A stretch of DNA of 64,000 nucleotides from Pseudoclavibacter sp. RFBB5 (GTDB lineage Bacteria; Actinomycetota; Actinomycetes; Actinomycetales; Microbacteriaceae): contig NZ_PSTZ01000007.1 of the NCBI RefSeq assembly GCF_002931555.1, forward strand, positions 124,001-188,000. The letters run 5' to 3'. A model generated the notes under the pieces. It was not told the origin of the DNA, ran no database searches, and was given only the letters and a program-made list of their open reading frames with translations. Of the stretch, positions 1 through 7,694 are shown in pieces. The position numbers and the translations under genes were made by a program. The stretch's first letter is position 1; the number at the start of each line of letters is the position of its first letter.

Positions 1-172
1 CGGCGGAGATGATCGGCGCATCGAACTCGGCGATGAGCTCCCGCTCGAGCTGCGGCATAAGGGGACCGACGCGCAGCACGGTGGGGGTCGCGGTGGTCGC
101 CGCTGGGGTGGCGGTGGCCGCGGCAGTGCTGGCGGGGGCGGCGTCTGGCGTCGTTGCGAGAGGGGATTCCAT
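1..172 (-). CDS. D-isomer-specific 2-hydroxyacid dehydrogenase, 5' part only
   Basis: Only the first 57 codons are in the window; the gene runs off the left edge. After an Ala/Thr/Pro-rich N-terminal stretch of about 30 residues comes VLRVGPLMPQLERELIAEFD, which looks like the first beta-alpha unit of 2-hydroxyacid dehydrogenases of the glyoxylate/hydroxypyruvate reductase type. The NAD-binding and catalytic parts lie outside. It is divergent from the ABC transporter operon and would be a second member of this family in the locus (the other is at 5201-6175). Function in hexarate or hydroxyacid metabolism is inferred from neighbours only. Confidence 0.6.
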   Translation of the reverse strand, partial: MESPLATTPDAAPASTAAATATPAATTATPTVLRVGPLMPQLERELIAEFDAPIISA

Positions 173-220
173 GTCTGGATCGTAGGTCGCAGGACCGATG
201 CTGGTCCAAGATGCACTTTG

Positions 221-233
221 CATTGATTGATCC
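221..233 (+). promoter_or_regulatory. Candidate operator CATTGATTGATCC upstream of the transporter operon
   Basis: The 13-mer differs at one position from CATTGATTCATCC found on the minus strand at 8775-8787 in front of kdgD. A short palindrome ATGCA-CTT-TGCAT (211-223) overlaps its left end. The rest of 173-448 holds the divergent promoters for the left-edge gene and the transporter, plus a small hairpin AGGGC-TCG-GCCCT at 409-421; no gene is seen there. Confidence 0.4.
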
Positions 234-448
234 ACTCGGCGCATGGATGCGAGTCTTGCCAGTAATCACTAGGGCACGCGGGTCGCTAGGGTTGACTCCG
301 GCCCCGCGCCTCCCGCCGTCCCCCGCGGCTCCCTCGCCCAGTCGTGTTGACGCAGTCGAATCGACGCGCCCAAGCTGAAGGCGTCTCAACGAGGAGAACC
401 ACTGACTCAGGGCTCGGCCCTCGAGTTCACAACACCGGAGGAACAACG

Positions 449-2068
449 ATGTCTTCTTCACACGAACCATCCCCGACACTCGGGCGCACCGCATCCAACA
501 AGCCGTCCCCAGCGCGCCGCCCCCTCGCATCCGTCAGCAAGGCGGTGGCCGTCGGTGCCGCCGCGCTGCTCCTCAGCAGCTGCGCCGTCGCGAACTCCGA
601 CGGCGCGGCCGGAGGCGGTGGCGGAGGTGCGGCCAGCGCCCTCCGTGTTGTCCTGCAGCAGGAGCCGCCGACACTCGAGCCCTGCGAGGCGAACCTCACG
701 TCGACCGGTGTCGTCGTGCGCTCCAACATCACCGAGCCGCTCATCGAGCGCAACCCCACGACGGGTGACCTCGACCCGCTGCTCGCCACCGAGTGGGAGC
801 AGACGAGCGACAACGAGTGGACCTTCACCCTCCGCGACGACGTGACCTTCCAGGACGGCACCCCCTTCGACGCGGAAGCGGCCGCCTTCTCGATCGACCG
901 GGCCGTGAACAGCGACCTCGGCTGCAACGTCGAGGGCTACGTGTTCGGCGAGTCCGACCTCGAGGTCAACGCGGTCGACGCGACCACCCTCACGGTCACG
1001 ACGCCCGAACCAGACCCCATCCTCCCCTTGAAGCTCTCGTTCATCGAGATCGTCCCCACGTCGACGAGCACCACCGACAAGGTGCGCGAGCCCGTCGGCA
1101 CCGGCCCCTACCAGATCGACCAGTGGGAGGTCGGCACGAAGCTCACCCTCGGCGCCTACGACGGCTACTGGGGCGAGGCTCCCGCCTACCCATCAGTCGA
1201 GTACCAGTGGCGCGGTGAGGGCACCGTCCGCGCGGCGATGATCACCGGCGGCGAAGCCGACATCGCCATGGGCCTCAGCCCGGACGACGGCATCGGCGAG
1301 AACGGCGTCAGCTACCCGAACAACGAGACGATCGCGCTCCGCTTCTCCGGCGACATCGCCCCGCTCGACGACATCCGGGTGCGCCAGGCGATCAACTTCG
1401 CCATCGACAAGGACGGCATCATCGCCTCCCTCTACCCGAACGGCGACGTCGTCGCGTCCCAGCTGATCCCCGAGGGTGTCGTCGGCCACAACGACTCGCT
1501 CGAGCCGTGGGAGTTCGACCTCGACCAGGCGAAGGCGCTCGTCGCCGAGGCCAAGGCCGACGGGGTCCCCGTCGACACCAAGATCACCCTCGTGACCCGC
1601 ACGGCGCAGTTCCCCAAGGTCAACGAGCTGTCGCAGGTGCTGCAGGAGCAGCTCAGCCAGGCCGGCCTCAACGTGGAACTCCGCATGGTCGACACGACGC
1701 AGCACCTCCAGTACCAGCTGCGCCCGTTCGTCACCAACGAGGGCCCCATCGCGCTGCTCGTGCAGCACGGCAACCAGGCCGGTGACGCCCAGTTCACGGT
1801 CGACCAGTACATGAGCTCCACGGGCGCGCAGTCGACGTTCGGCACCCCCGAGTTCGACCAGAAGCTCGACGCCGCGGCCAAGACCTCCGGCGACGAGCGG
1901 CAGACCGCCTACGAGCAGATCTTCGCCGACCAGAACGAGGAGATCGTGCAGTTCGCGCACATCGCGCACCAGACTGGCCTCCTGGGCATCGCGTCTGGCA
2001 TCACCTACGAGCCGAACTCGGCGAGCGGCGACGAGCTGCGCATCGCCGAGGTGAAGCCAGCGGCCTGA
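449..2068 (+). CDS. ABC transporter substrate-binding lipoprotein, family 5 (oligopeptide type)
   Basis: Extracellular solute-binding protein of the DppA/OppA family, 539 residues, the usual length. The start at 449 is chosen because GGAGGA (437-442) precedes it and it opens directly into a Sec signal: Arg-rich n-region (residues 24-31), hydrophobic core, and lipobox LLLSSC with Cys45 as the lipidated residue. Family features such as the EPPTLEPCEAN opening and the repeated domain with YPNG...VASQLIPEG are visible. Followed after 34 nt by two permease genes. Its location in a glucarate degradation island suggests a sugar-acid ligand rather than a peptide, which is inference. A 6-bp hairpin with the stop codon in its loop follows and may favour expression of this gene over the permeases. 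Confidence 0.92.
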   Translation: MSSSHEPSPTLGRTASNKPSPARRPLASVSKAVAVGAAALLLSSCAVANSDGAAGGGGGGAASALRVVLQQEPPTLEPCEANLTSTGVVVRSNITEPLIERNPTTGDLDPLLATEWEQTSDNEWTFTLRDDVTFQDGTPFDAEAAAFSIDRAVNSDLGCNVEGYVFGESDLEVNAVDATTLTVTTPEPDPILPLKLSFIEIVPTSTSTTDKVREPVGTGPYQIDQWEVGTKLTLGAYDGYWGEAPAYPSVEYQWRGEGTVRAAMITGGEADIAMGLSPDDGIGENGVSYPNNETIALRFSGDIAPLDDIRVRQAINFAIDKDGIIASLYPNGDVVASQLIPEGVVGHNDSLEPWEFDLDQAKALVAEAKADGVPVDTKITLVTRTAQFPKVNELSQVLQEQLSQAGLNVELRMVDTTQHLQYQLRPFVTNEGPIALLVQHGNQAGDAQFTVDQYMSSTGAQSTFGTPEFDQKLDAAAKTSGDERQTAYEQIFADQNEEIVQFAHIAHQTGLLGIASGITYEPNSASGDELRIAEVKPAA

Positions 2069-2075
2069 CGGCCGC
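2060..2075 (+). other. Intercistronic hairpin at the end of the binding-protein gene
   Basis: GCGGCC-TGAC-GGCCGC, a perfect 6-bp stem with the TGA stop codon in the loop. Hairpins after the binding-protein gene of ABC operons commonly stabilise the upstream transcript; that role is inferred here. Confidence 0.4.
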
Positions 2076-2102
2076 CCGCCACCCTGGAGAAAGCAGCCGC
2101 TC

Positions 2103-3149
2103 ATGTGGACTTATCTCAGAACCAGAATCGTCTCCAGTCTGCTGCCACTCGTGGCCGTCGTCCTCGGCGTGTTCGTGCTGGCCCGCCTCACCGGAAACCC
2201 GGCGAGCCTGTACCTGCCGCTCAACGCGACGGAGCAGATGAAAGAGGACTTCGCGGTCCGCAACGGGCTCGACCAGCCGCTGTGGATGCAGATCGTCAAC
2301 TACTTCTCCGGGGTGGCGCGCTTCGACTTCGGCGAGTCGCTCCGCACGGGAGAGCCCGCGGCGGCCATGGTGCTGCGGGCCTTCCCGGCCACGCTGCAGC
2401 TCGCCGGCGTCACGATGCTCCTCACGGTGGTCCTCGCGATCATCATCGGCAGCTGGGCGGCCCTCAAGCCGAACGGCGTCGCCGACCGCATCGCGAGCTT
2501 CTTCTCGATGGCCGCCGCCAGCGTGCCGGACTTCTGGCTCGCCATCATGGGCATCTGGATCTTCGCGATCACGCTCGGCTGGCTGCCCACCTCGGGCGTC
2601 GACAGCGGCGGCCTCTCCTGGATCCTGCCGATCGCGACGCTGATGCTGAGGCCCGTCGGGGTGCTCACGCAGATCGTCCGAGGCTCCATGGTGAGCGTGC
2701 TCGGGCAGCCCTTCATCAAGGTGGCCCGCAGCAAGGGCGCAGGTCAGCTCCGCGTCGTGTTCAAGCACGCGCTGCGCAACGCCGCGGCTCCCGCGCTGAC
2801 GGTCGCCGGTGACCTCACGGTTGGCCTCATCAACGGTGCGGTCGTCGTCGAGACCATCTTCGGCTGGCCCGGCATCGGCAAGCTCATGATCGACTCCATC
2901 CTGCAGCGCGACTTCGCCGTGCTCCAGGCCGCGGTGCTCATCACGGCGCTGTCCATCTTCATCCTCAACATCCTCATCGACCTCGGCTACGCGCTCCTCG
3001 ACCCGCGGGTGCGACCGGTGGCGAAGCAGTCGCGCATCCGTCCCACGGACAAGGATGCGAAGCGCGACGCCGCCGGAGCGGCCGCACGGAAGTCGGCCGC
3101 GAAGGGCACCGAGAGCAGCGACGCAGAGAAGGGCAAGGCGCATGTCTGA
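2103..3149 (+). CDS. ABC transporter permease, DppB/OppB family
   Basis: 348-residue integral membrane protein with the DppB layout: TM1 near residues 8-30, periplasmic segment with RNGLDQPLWMQIVNYFSG, then five more membrane segments. The EAA-type coupling loop ARSKGAGQLRVVFKHALRNA (about residues 201-220) and the family's late FGWPGIGKLM motif are both seen. A charged Lys/Arg-rich tail of about 40 residues follows the last membrane segment. RBS GGAGA lies about 12 nt upstream of the ATG. The 3' end overlaps the next permease by 8 nt, indicating translational coupling. No ATPase gene follows; the matching one is probably at 11234-13063. Confidence 0.92.
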   Translation: MWTYLRTRIVSSLLPLVAVVLGVFVLARLTGNPASLYLPLNATEQMKEDFAVRNGLDQPLWMQIVNYFSGVARFDFGESLRTGEPAAAMVLRAFPATLQLAGVTMLLTVVLAIIIGSWAALKPNGVADRIASFFSMAAASVPDFWLAIMGIWIFAITLGWLPTSGVDSGGLSWILPIATLMLRPVGVLTQIVRGSMVSVLGQPFIKVARSKGAGQLRVVFKHALRNAAAPALTVAGDLTVGLINGAVVVETIFGWPGIGKLMIDSILQRDFAVLQAAVLITALSIFILNILIDLGYALLDPRVRPVAKQSRIRPTDKDAKRDAAGAAARKSAAKGTESSDAEKGKAHV

Positions 3150-4182
3150 CCCGCAGAACCCACAGGTCCCCGGCGGCCCCAGCACGGGCGCCGCCCCGCA
3201 GCAGCCGCCCGCGACGACGAACGTGCTCCTGCAGAAGGAGAAGCGCGAGCGGAACGGCGCCGAGCGACCCACGCTCTTCACGCTGCTCCTCAAGGACAAG
3301 GTCGCGACGGTCGCGGCCGCCGTGCTCGCCTTCATCGCCCTCGTGGCCGTCTTCGGGCCGCTGCTCGTGGGGGAGCTCGCCTCCAAGCAGGACCTCACGG
3401 CCATCAACCTGGCCCCGTTCAGCCTCGACAACGGCTGGGCGTTCATCCTCGGCAGCGACTCGCTCGGGCGCAGCATGCTCGCGCGCCTCGTGATCGCGAC
3501 GGGAACAACGCTCGGCGTCGCGGTCCCCGCCGTCCTCGTGGCCCTCATCGTGGGATCCATCTGGGGCGTCTGGGCCGGCTATTTCCGCGGTTGGCGGGAG
3601 TCGGTGTCGATGCGCATCGCCGACATCATCATGAGCTTCCCGTCGCTGCTGCTCGCGGTCGTCATCCTGTACGTCTTCAACCCGAGCCTCGCGAACATCG
3701 TCGCCGTGCTGGCGCTGACCCGCATCCCGATCTACCTGCGTACGGCGCGGGCCGAGGCCGCCGAGCTGCGGTCGCGGATGTTCGTGGACGCGGCCACCAA
3801 CTTCGGCACGAAGCCACGCAGCATCATCTTCCGCCACATCGTGCCGAACGTCGTGCCCACCCTGGTCACGCTCGCGACGCTCGAGTTCTGCTACGTCATG
3901 CTCGCCGAGTCCTCGCTGAGCTTCCTCGGCATCGGCGTGCAGTCGCCCGACGTCAGCTGGGGGCTCATGGTCGCCCAGGGACGCCAGTACCTGCAGCAGG
4001 CGTGGTGGCTCTCGGTGCTCCCTGGCCTCGCGATCGTCATCACGGCCGTCGCCGCGAACGTGCTCGCCTCCTGGCTGCGCATCGCGACCGACCCGAACCA
4101 GAAGTGGCGGCTCATGCAGAAGTCCGCCAAGGTGAAGCTCCGCCCGTCGCTCCCGACGCGCGAGCCCGCCGGCGAGGTGTGA
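3142..4182 (+). CDS. ABC transporter permease, DppC/OppC family
   Basis: 346 residues starting MSDPQNPQVPGG, with a hydrophilic Pro/Gln-rich N-terminus of about 50 residues before TM1, as usual for DppC proteins. The family motif LGSDSLGRSMLARLVIATGTT follows the first periplasmic region, and the ATPase-coupling loop is near AATNFGTKPRSIIFRHIVPN. The typical SSLSFLGIGVQSPDVSWG motif is near the end. The start is inside the preceding permease gene (8-nt overlap). A longer in-frame reading exists upstream but lies wholly inside that gene and is not needed. Confidence 0.92.
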   Translation: MSDPQNPQVPGGPSTGAAPQQPPATTNVLLQKEKRERNGAERPTLFTLLLKDKVATVAAAVLAFIALVAVFGPLLVGELASKQDLTAINLAPFSLDNGWAFILGSDSLGRSMLARLVIATGTTLGVAVPAVLVALIVGSIWGVWAGYFRGWRESVSMRIADIIMSFPSLLLAVVILYVFNPSLANIVAVLALTRIPIYLRTARAEAAELRSRMFVDAATNFGTKPRSIIFRHIVPNVVPTLVTLATLEFCYVMLAESSLSFLGIGVQSPDVSWGLMVAQGRQYLQQAWWLSVLPGLAIVITAVAANVLASWLRIATDPNQKWRLMQKSAKVKLRPSLPTREPAGEV

Positions 4183-4234
4183 CCCTCATCCTCCCGCAGC
4201 AACGCCTTCCGGTGCCACGCGCCGGGCACGCCCG

Positions 4235-4267
4235 ATCGGCCGGAGTCGCAGCATGACTCCGGCCGAT
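4235..4267 (+). other. 13-bp perfect hairpin over the start codon of the TauE/SafE gene
   Basis: Arms ATCGGCCGGAGTC (4235-4247) and GACTCCGGCCGAT (4255-4267) enclose a 7-nt loop GCAGCAT. The Shine-Dalgarno-like GGAG is inside the stem, and the first two bases of the ATG (4253-4255) lie in the loop. It could terminate the ABC operon, or hide the ribosome site of the next gene, or both. Confidence 0.55.
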
Positions 4268-4981
4268 TGGGCTGCCCTCGTGGTCATCTTCTTCGCGGCC
4301 TCCTGCCTGCAGGCCGGCATCGGCTTCGGGATGGGGATGCTCGCGGCACCCTTCATCGCCCTCATCGACCCGGCGCTGCTGCCCGCGACGGTGATCATCA
4401 TGTCGATCCTCCTCACCTCGATCGTGACGGTCGCGGAGAAGGACTCGCTGGATCTCAGGGGCGCCGGGTGGGCATTGGTCGGGCGGGTGCCCGGCAGCGT
4501 CGCCGGGGCCCTGCTCGTGACCGTCATGGCGCCGGCCGCGCTCTCCTGGGTCGTCGTCGCGACCGTCGTCACTGGGGTGGTCTTCTCGCTGCGCGGCTGG
4601 GCACCGAAGGTGACGCGCTGGTCGCAGATCGTGGCCGGGGCCGCCTCCGGTGTCATGGGCACGACGACGTCGATCGGCGGGGCGCCCATGGCGATCATCT
4701 GGCAGGGCTCCGACTCGGCGCGGCTGCGAGGCACGCTCTCGGCGTTCCTGCTGGTCGGGTCGATCATCTCGTTCGGACTGCTGCTCGCGTTCGGTGCCGT
4801 CGCACCGCAGACGTGGACGGTCGTGCTGTGGATGGTCCCCGTCGTCCTGCTGGGCTTCGTCGCGAGCCGTTTCATCACCCCGCACCTCGACAAGACGCGC
4901 ACGAAGCGGCTCGCACTCGGCGCATCCCTCCTCGGCTGCGCACTGCTCGTCGCGACGCAGCTCGTGCAGCTGCTCGGGTGA
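4253..4981 (+). CDS. TauE/SafE (TSUP) family membrane permease
   Basis: 242 residues, about eight hydrophobic segments, with the family opening FFAASCLQAGIGFGMGMLAAP and the internal repeat GAASGVMGTTTSIGGAPMAI near residue 133. TSUP proteins export or import sulfite, sulfonates, sulfoacetate or other small organic anions. It lies 70 nt after the permease pair on the same strand, so it may share their transcript, and could move a small organic acid in this locus. The ATG at 4253 is the only sensible start because hydrophobic sequence begins at once; a strong hairpin covers it (4235-4267). Another TSUP protein is at 17160-17912. Confidence 0.85.
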   Translation: MTPADWAALVVIFFAASCLQAGIGFGMGMLAAPFIALIDPALLPATVIIMSILLTSIVTVAEKDSLDLRGAGWALVGRVPGSVAGALLVTVMAPAALSWVVVATVVTGVVFSLRGWAPKVTRWSQIVAGAASGVMGTTTSIGGAPMAIIWQGSDSARLRGTLSAFLLVGSIISFGLLLAFGAVAPQTWTVVLWMVPVVLLGFVASRFITPHLDKTRTKRLALGASLLGCALLVATQLVQLLG

Positions 4982-5023
4982 CAGCGCCGTCCTGCCTGAG
5001 TCGCGGCGCAGCCACACGAGAAA

Positions 5024-5051
5024 TGCAGGTTGGTTGACGAACCAACCTGCA
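5024..5051. terminator. Palindrome A between convergent genes
   Basis: TGCAGGTTGGTT-GACG-AACCAACCTGCA, a perfect 12-bp stem with 4-nt loop, 43 nt after the TauE/SafE stop. No T-run follows. It can act as a bidirectional terminator. Related in sequence to the palindrome at 5107-5138. Confidence 0.5.
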
Positions 5052-5106
5052 GTTGCTGGGCTGACGACCCGCGCTGTACCTCCAGCGGAGGGGCGAACAT
5101 GCGAGC

Positions 5107-5138
5107 GATGCAGGTTCGTTGGGGGACGAACCTGCATC
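5107..5138. terminator. Palindrome B between convergent genes, related to palindrome A
   Basis: GATGCAGGTTCGT-TGGGGG-ACGAACCTGCATC, a perfect 13-bp stem with 6-nt loop, 63 nt from the stop of the minus-strand dehydrogenase. Both stems share TGCAGGTT, one base change, then GTT, so the pair looks like two diverged copies of one element. Confidence 0.5.
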
Positions 5139-5200
5139 TGTCGTATGTCTGTGCGCCGAGCGGGACAACGGGGCGGGGCGGGTGGCGAGCGGGGCGCCGG

Positions 5201-6175
5201 CTACCGGATGACGCGCTCCAGGGGCAGCCCGACCGCGTGCAGGTCGATGTTGCGCGCGATGTCGGCGGCGCGCTGCTCGAAGACCTGGCGTGCGTGGCCG
5301 GAGTGGTGGGGCGTGAGCACGGTGTTGTCGAGGGTCGAGAAGCGGTCGACGGATGCGGGAACGCGGCCCTCAGAGTCGGGTGCTCCCCACCACACGTCGA
5401 TGCCGGCGCCGCCGATGCGGCCCTCGGAGAGCGCGTCGAAGACCGCGTCCTCGTCGACGACTCCGCCGCGGGCCACGTTGATGAGCAGCAGGTCGGGCTT
5501 CGCAGCCGCGAGCTCGGCCGCGCCGATCATGCCGCGTGTGCGATCGGAGAGGGGGATGGAGACGACGAGCACGTCGGCGCCCCCTACGAACTCGGGCATC
5601 CGGTCGGGGCCGTAGACCTCGGCGACGTCGAGCCCGTCTGGACTGGGCGCATCCGGTCGCTGTCGGAGCGCGGTGAGGCGCATGCCGAGGGCCTGCGCCA
5701 GGCGCCCGACCTCCGTACCGATCTCGCCGAGGCCCAGGAGGCCCATCGTCGTGCCGCGCAGCATGGGGTGGAACGGGATGCTCGCGTCGTTGCCGATCGT
5801 GCGCCACCGGCCCGCGCGCATCTGCGCATCCGCCTCCAGCGCGCGCCGGCGCAGCATGAGCGCGGTCATGACGACGTGCTCGGCGATCGCCGCCCCGTGG
5901 TGGCCGGTGTTGCAGATCGTCACGCCAGGCGGGAGCGCATCGACGCTCACGCGGTCGGCGCCGGCACCCGTGACGTGCAGGAGCGCGTCCGGGCGAAGCG
6001 AAGCCGCCTGCTCCGGCGTGAGCACGGAGGCGATGACGACGTCGGCCCCGCGGAGCGCGTCGTCCAGCTCCGCGGGGCCGAGCTCGGCGGTGAAGCTCCA
6101 CTCGTGCGCGCGCTCCGTCTGCGCGAGGAGCTCCGCGAAGCGGGTGATGATCGGGTCGGTGACGAGGATGCGCAT
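5201..6175 (-). CDS. NAD-dependent D-isomer-specific 2-hydroxyacid dehydrogenase
   Basis: 324 residues. The Rossmann motif GLGEIG is at 148-153. The catalytic Arg236 (LINVARGG) and His290 (TPHHSG) are present. The usual catalytic Glu of the DVFxxEP motif is replaced: the stretch here is D260-VWWGAP with Ala265 at the Glu position. It is the last gene of the kdgD-glucarate dehydratase group, 63 nt after the dehydratase, and could reduce or oxidise a 2-oxo/2-hydroxy acid arising in hexarate breakdown. Substrate is not deducible. The Glu loss is shared by some subgroups, so activity cannot be excluded. Confidence 0.85.
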   Translation of the reverse strand: MRILVTDPIITRFAELLAQTERAHEWSFTAELGPAELDDALRGADVVIASVLTPEQAASLRPDALLHVTGAGADRVSVDALPPGVTICNTGHHGAAIAEHVVMTALMLRRRALEADAQMRAGRWRTIGNDASIPFHPMLRGTTMGLLGLGEIGTEVGRLAQALGMRLTALRQRPDAPSPDGLDVAEVYGPDRMPEFVGGADVLVVSIPLSDRTRGMIGAAELAAAKPDLLLINVARGGVVDEDAVFDALSEGRIGGAGIDVWWGAPDSEGRVPASVDRFSTLDNTVLTPHHSGHARQVFEQRAADIARNIDLHAVGLPLERVIR

Positions 6176-6238
6176 GCGGAGTCTCTGACTCTCTCCGGGG
6201 GTGGGTCGGCGGCTGGGCGGGGAAGTCGAGCTCTGCCG

Positions 6239-7597
6239 TTACCAGCGGGGGCTGGCGACGGTGTAGCCGGGCTGGAAGCGCTGCATGTAGCCCGTGTCGT
6301 CTCGTTGCGTGATGCCGCTGTCGAGGAACTGCTCGTGCAGCTTCGCGAGGCCGTCCTCGTCGAGCTCGACGCCGAGGCCGGGCCCGGTCGGCACGAGCAC
6401 CGAGCCGTCGACGAAGGAGAGGTCGTGGGTGACGACGTCCTCGTCCGGCTGCTTCCAGGGCCAGTGCGTGTCGCACGCGTAGCTGAGCGACGGCGTCGCG
6501 GAGGCGAGGTGCACCATCGCCGCGAGGCTGATGCCGAGGTGCGAGTTGGAGTGCATCGACAGGCCCCAGTCGAGCGACTCGGCGAGGCCGCCGAGGGTGC
6601 GCGACCGGGTGAGGCCTCCCCAGAAGTGGTGGTCGGATAGCACGATGTCGATGGAGCCCTGCTCGACGGCGGGCTTCACGTCGGCGAAGCTCACGACGCA
6701 CATGTTCGTGGCGAGGGGGAGGGTCGTGCCTCGGCGCACCTCGGCCATGCCGGCGAGGCCCGGGGTGGGGTCCTCGAGATACTCGAGCGACGATTCGAGG
6801 GCCTTCGCGACGCGCAGCGACGTCTCGACGCTCCACGCGGCGTTGGGGTCGAGGCGCAGCCCGAGGTCGGGGAAGGCGTCTGCGAGGGCGAGGATCGCGG
6901 CGATCTCCTGGTCGGGTTCGAAGACGCCGCCCTTGAGCTTGAGCGCGGAGAAACCGTAGCCGTCGACGAGCTGGCGTGCCTGCTCGACGATGCCTTCTGG
7001 GCTCAGCGCCTCGCCGAACTCGTCGGCGCCGGCGCCGGGGTGGCCGGCCCACTTGTAGAACAGGTAGCCGCTGAACGCGACCTCCGGGCGGATCGCGCCG
7101 CCGAGGAGCGAGCTCACGGGCACGCCGAGGATCTTGCCCTGCAGGTCGAGGGCGGCGACGTCGAAGGGGGAGAGGACGCGGTCGGCCGTGCTCGAGCCGG
7201 TCACCATGCCGCTCATGCCGTGGCCACCCTGCGAGGTGTCGGCCGCGAGCGCCTGCGCGACCGCGAAGCGCAGGCGGTTGGTGTCGAAGACGTTGATGCC
7301 GACGACGGCGTCCGCCGCGAGGGCCAGGCGGTGCAGGTGGGGTGCATCGCCGTAGGTCTCGCCGAGTCCGGTGAGGCCCGAGCGGGTCGTGACCTGCACG
7401 ATCGCGCGGAGCGCGTACGGTTCGTGCACGCCGACGGTGTTCAGGAGGGGCGGGTCCTTGAAGGCGACCGGCGTGATCGTGACGGCGGCGATCTCGTTCT
7501 GCGGGTTCCGGTCGAAGGCCGCCGCCGCGGCGGCAGTCGAAGTGGACGCGAACTCGGATGCGGTCGTGGATGCGGTGGACGTGCTCTGCGCGGTCAT
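6239..7597 (-). CDS. Glucarate dehydratase-type enolase superfamily enzyme, copy 1
   Basis: 452 residues with an Ala/Ser/Thr-rich N-terminal extension of about 30. It shows the glucarate dehydratase set: KLK with Lys220 and Lys222, metal ligands Asp250 and Glu275, Asn298 (LATNM), and His349 in SMHSNSHLG, plus DTHWPW. Expected reaction: dehydration of D-glucarate (or L-idarate) to 5-dehydro-4-deoxy-D-glucarate. This copy resembles the actinobacterial and Bacillus type, whereas the one at 9851-11179 resembles E. coli GudD; they may prefer different hexarates. RBS GGGAG lies just before the ATG, preceded by two copies of a 14-bp repeat. It follows kdgD on the same strand. Confidence 0.9.
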   Translation of the reverse strand: MTAQSTSTASTTASEFASTSTAAAAAAFDRNPQNEIAAVTITPVAFKDPPLLNTVGVHEPYALRAIVQVTTRSGLTGLGETYGDAPHLHRLALAADAVVGINVFDTNRLRFAVAQALAADTSQGGHGMSGMVTGSSTADRVLSPFDVAALDLQGKILGVPVSSLLGGAIRPEVAFSGYLFYKWAGHPGAGADEFGEALSPEGIVEQARQLVDGYGFSALKLKGGVFEPDQEIAAILALADAFPDLGLRLDPNAAWSVETSLRVAKALESSLEYLEDPTPGLAGMAEVRRGTTLPLATNMCVVSFADVKPAVEQGSIDIVLSDHHFWGGLTRSRTLGGLAESLDWGLSMHSNSHLGISLAAMVHLASATPSLSYACDTHWPWKQPDEDVVTHDLSFVDGSVLVPTGPGLGVELDEDGLAKLHEQFLDSGITQRDDTGYMQRFQPGYTVASPRW

Positions 7598-7607
7598 GTC
7601 GTCTCCC

Positions 7608-7642
7608 TGTGTTCGTCGTTGAACGAGGTGTGTTCGTCGTTG
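7608..7642 (-). repeat. Two 14-bp direct repeats in the leader of glucarate dehydratase copy 1
   Basis: TGTGTTCGTCGTTG occurs at 7608-7621 and 7629-7642, a 21-bp period (two helical turns). The nearer copy ends just before the ribosome site. Could be a regulator site or a duplication of the leader. Confidence 0.4.
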
Positions 7643-7654
7643 CGGGCGGGCGCG

Positions 7655-7683
7655 CCCGGTTGCGCTTCGTCAGCGCAACCGGG
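7655..7683 (-). other. 11-bp perfect hairpin between kdgD and the dehydratase gene
   Basis: CCCGGTTGCGC-TTCGTCA-GCGCAACCGGG. It follows the kdgD stop by about 11 nt and precedes the dehydratase by 57 nt. There is no T-run, so it may stabilise the kdgD mRNA or partly terminate. Confidence 0.5.
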
Positions 7684-7694
7684 TGCGCTCAGGC

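Noticed and set aside
154-378. 74-codon plus-strand frame in the left promoter region
   Set aside because: No ribosome site, ends inside the transporter leader, composition unlike protein.
2001-3560. Minus-strand frame of 519 codons
   Set aside because: Shadow of the two ABC permease genes, charged low-complexity composition.
5024-5138. CRISPR-like or integrase attachment repeats
   Set aside because: Only two copies, each internally palindromic, no cas, integrase or tRNA gene nearby.
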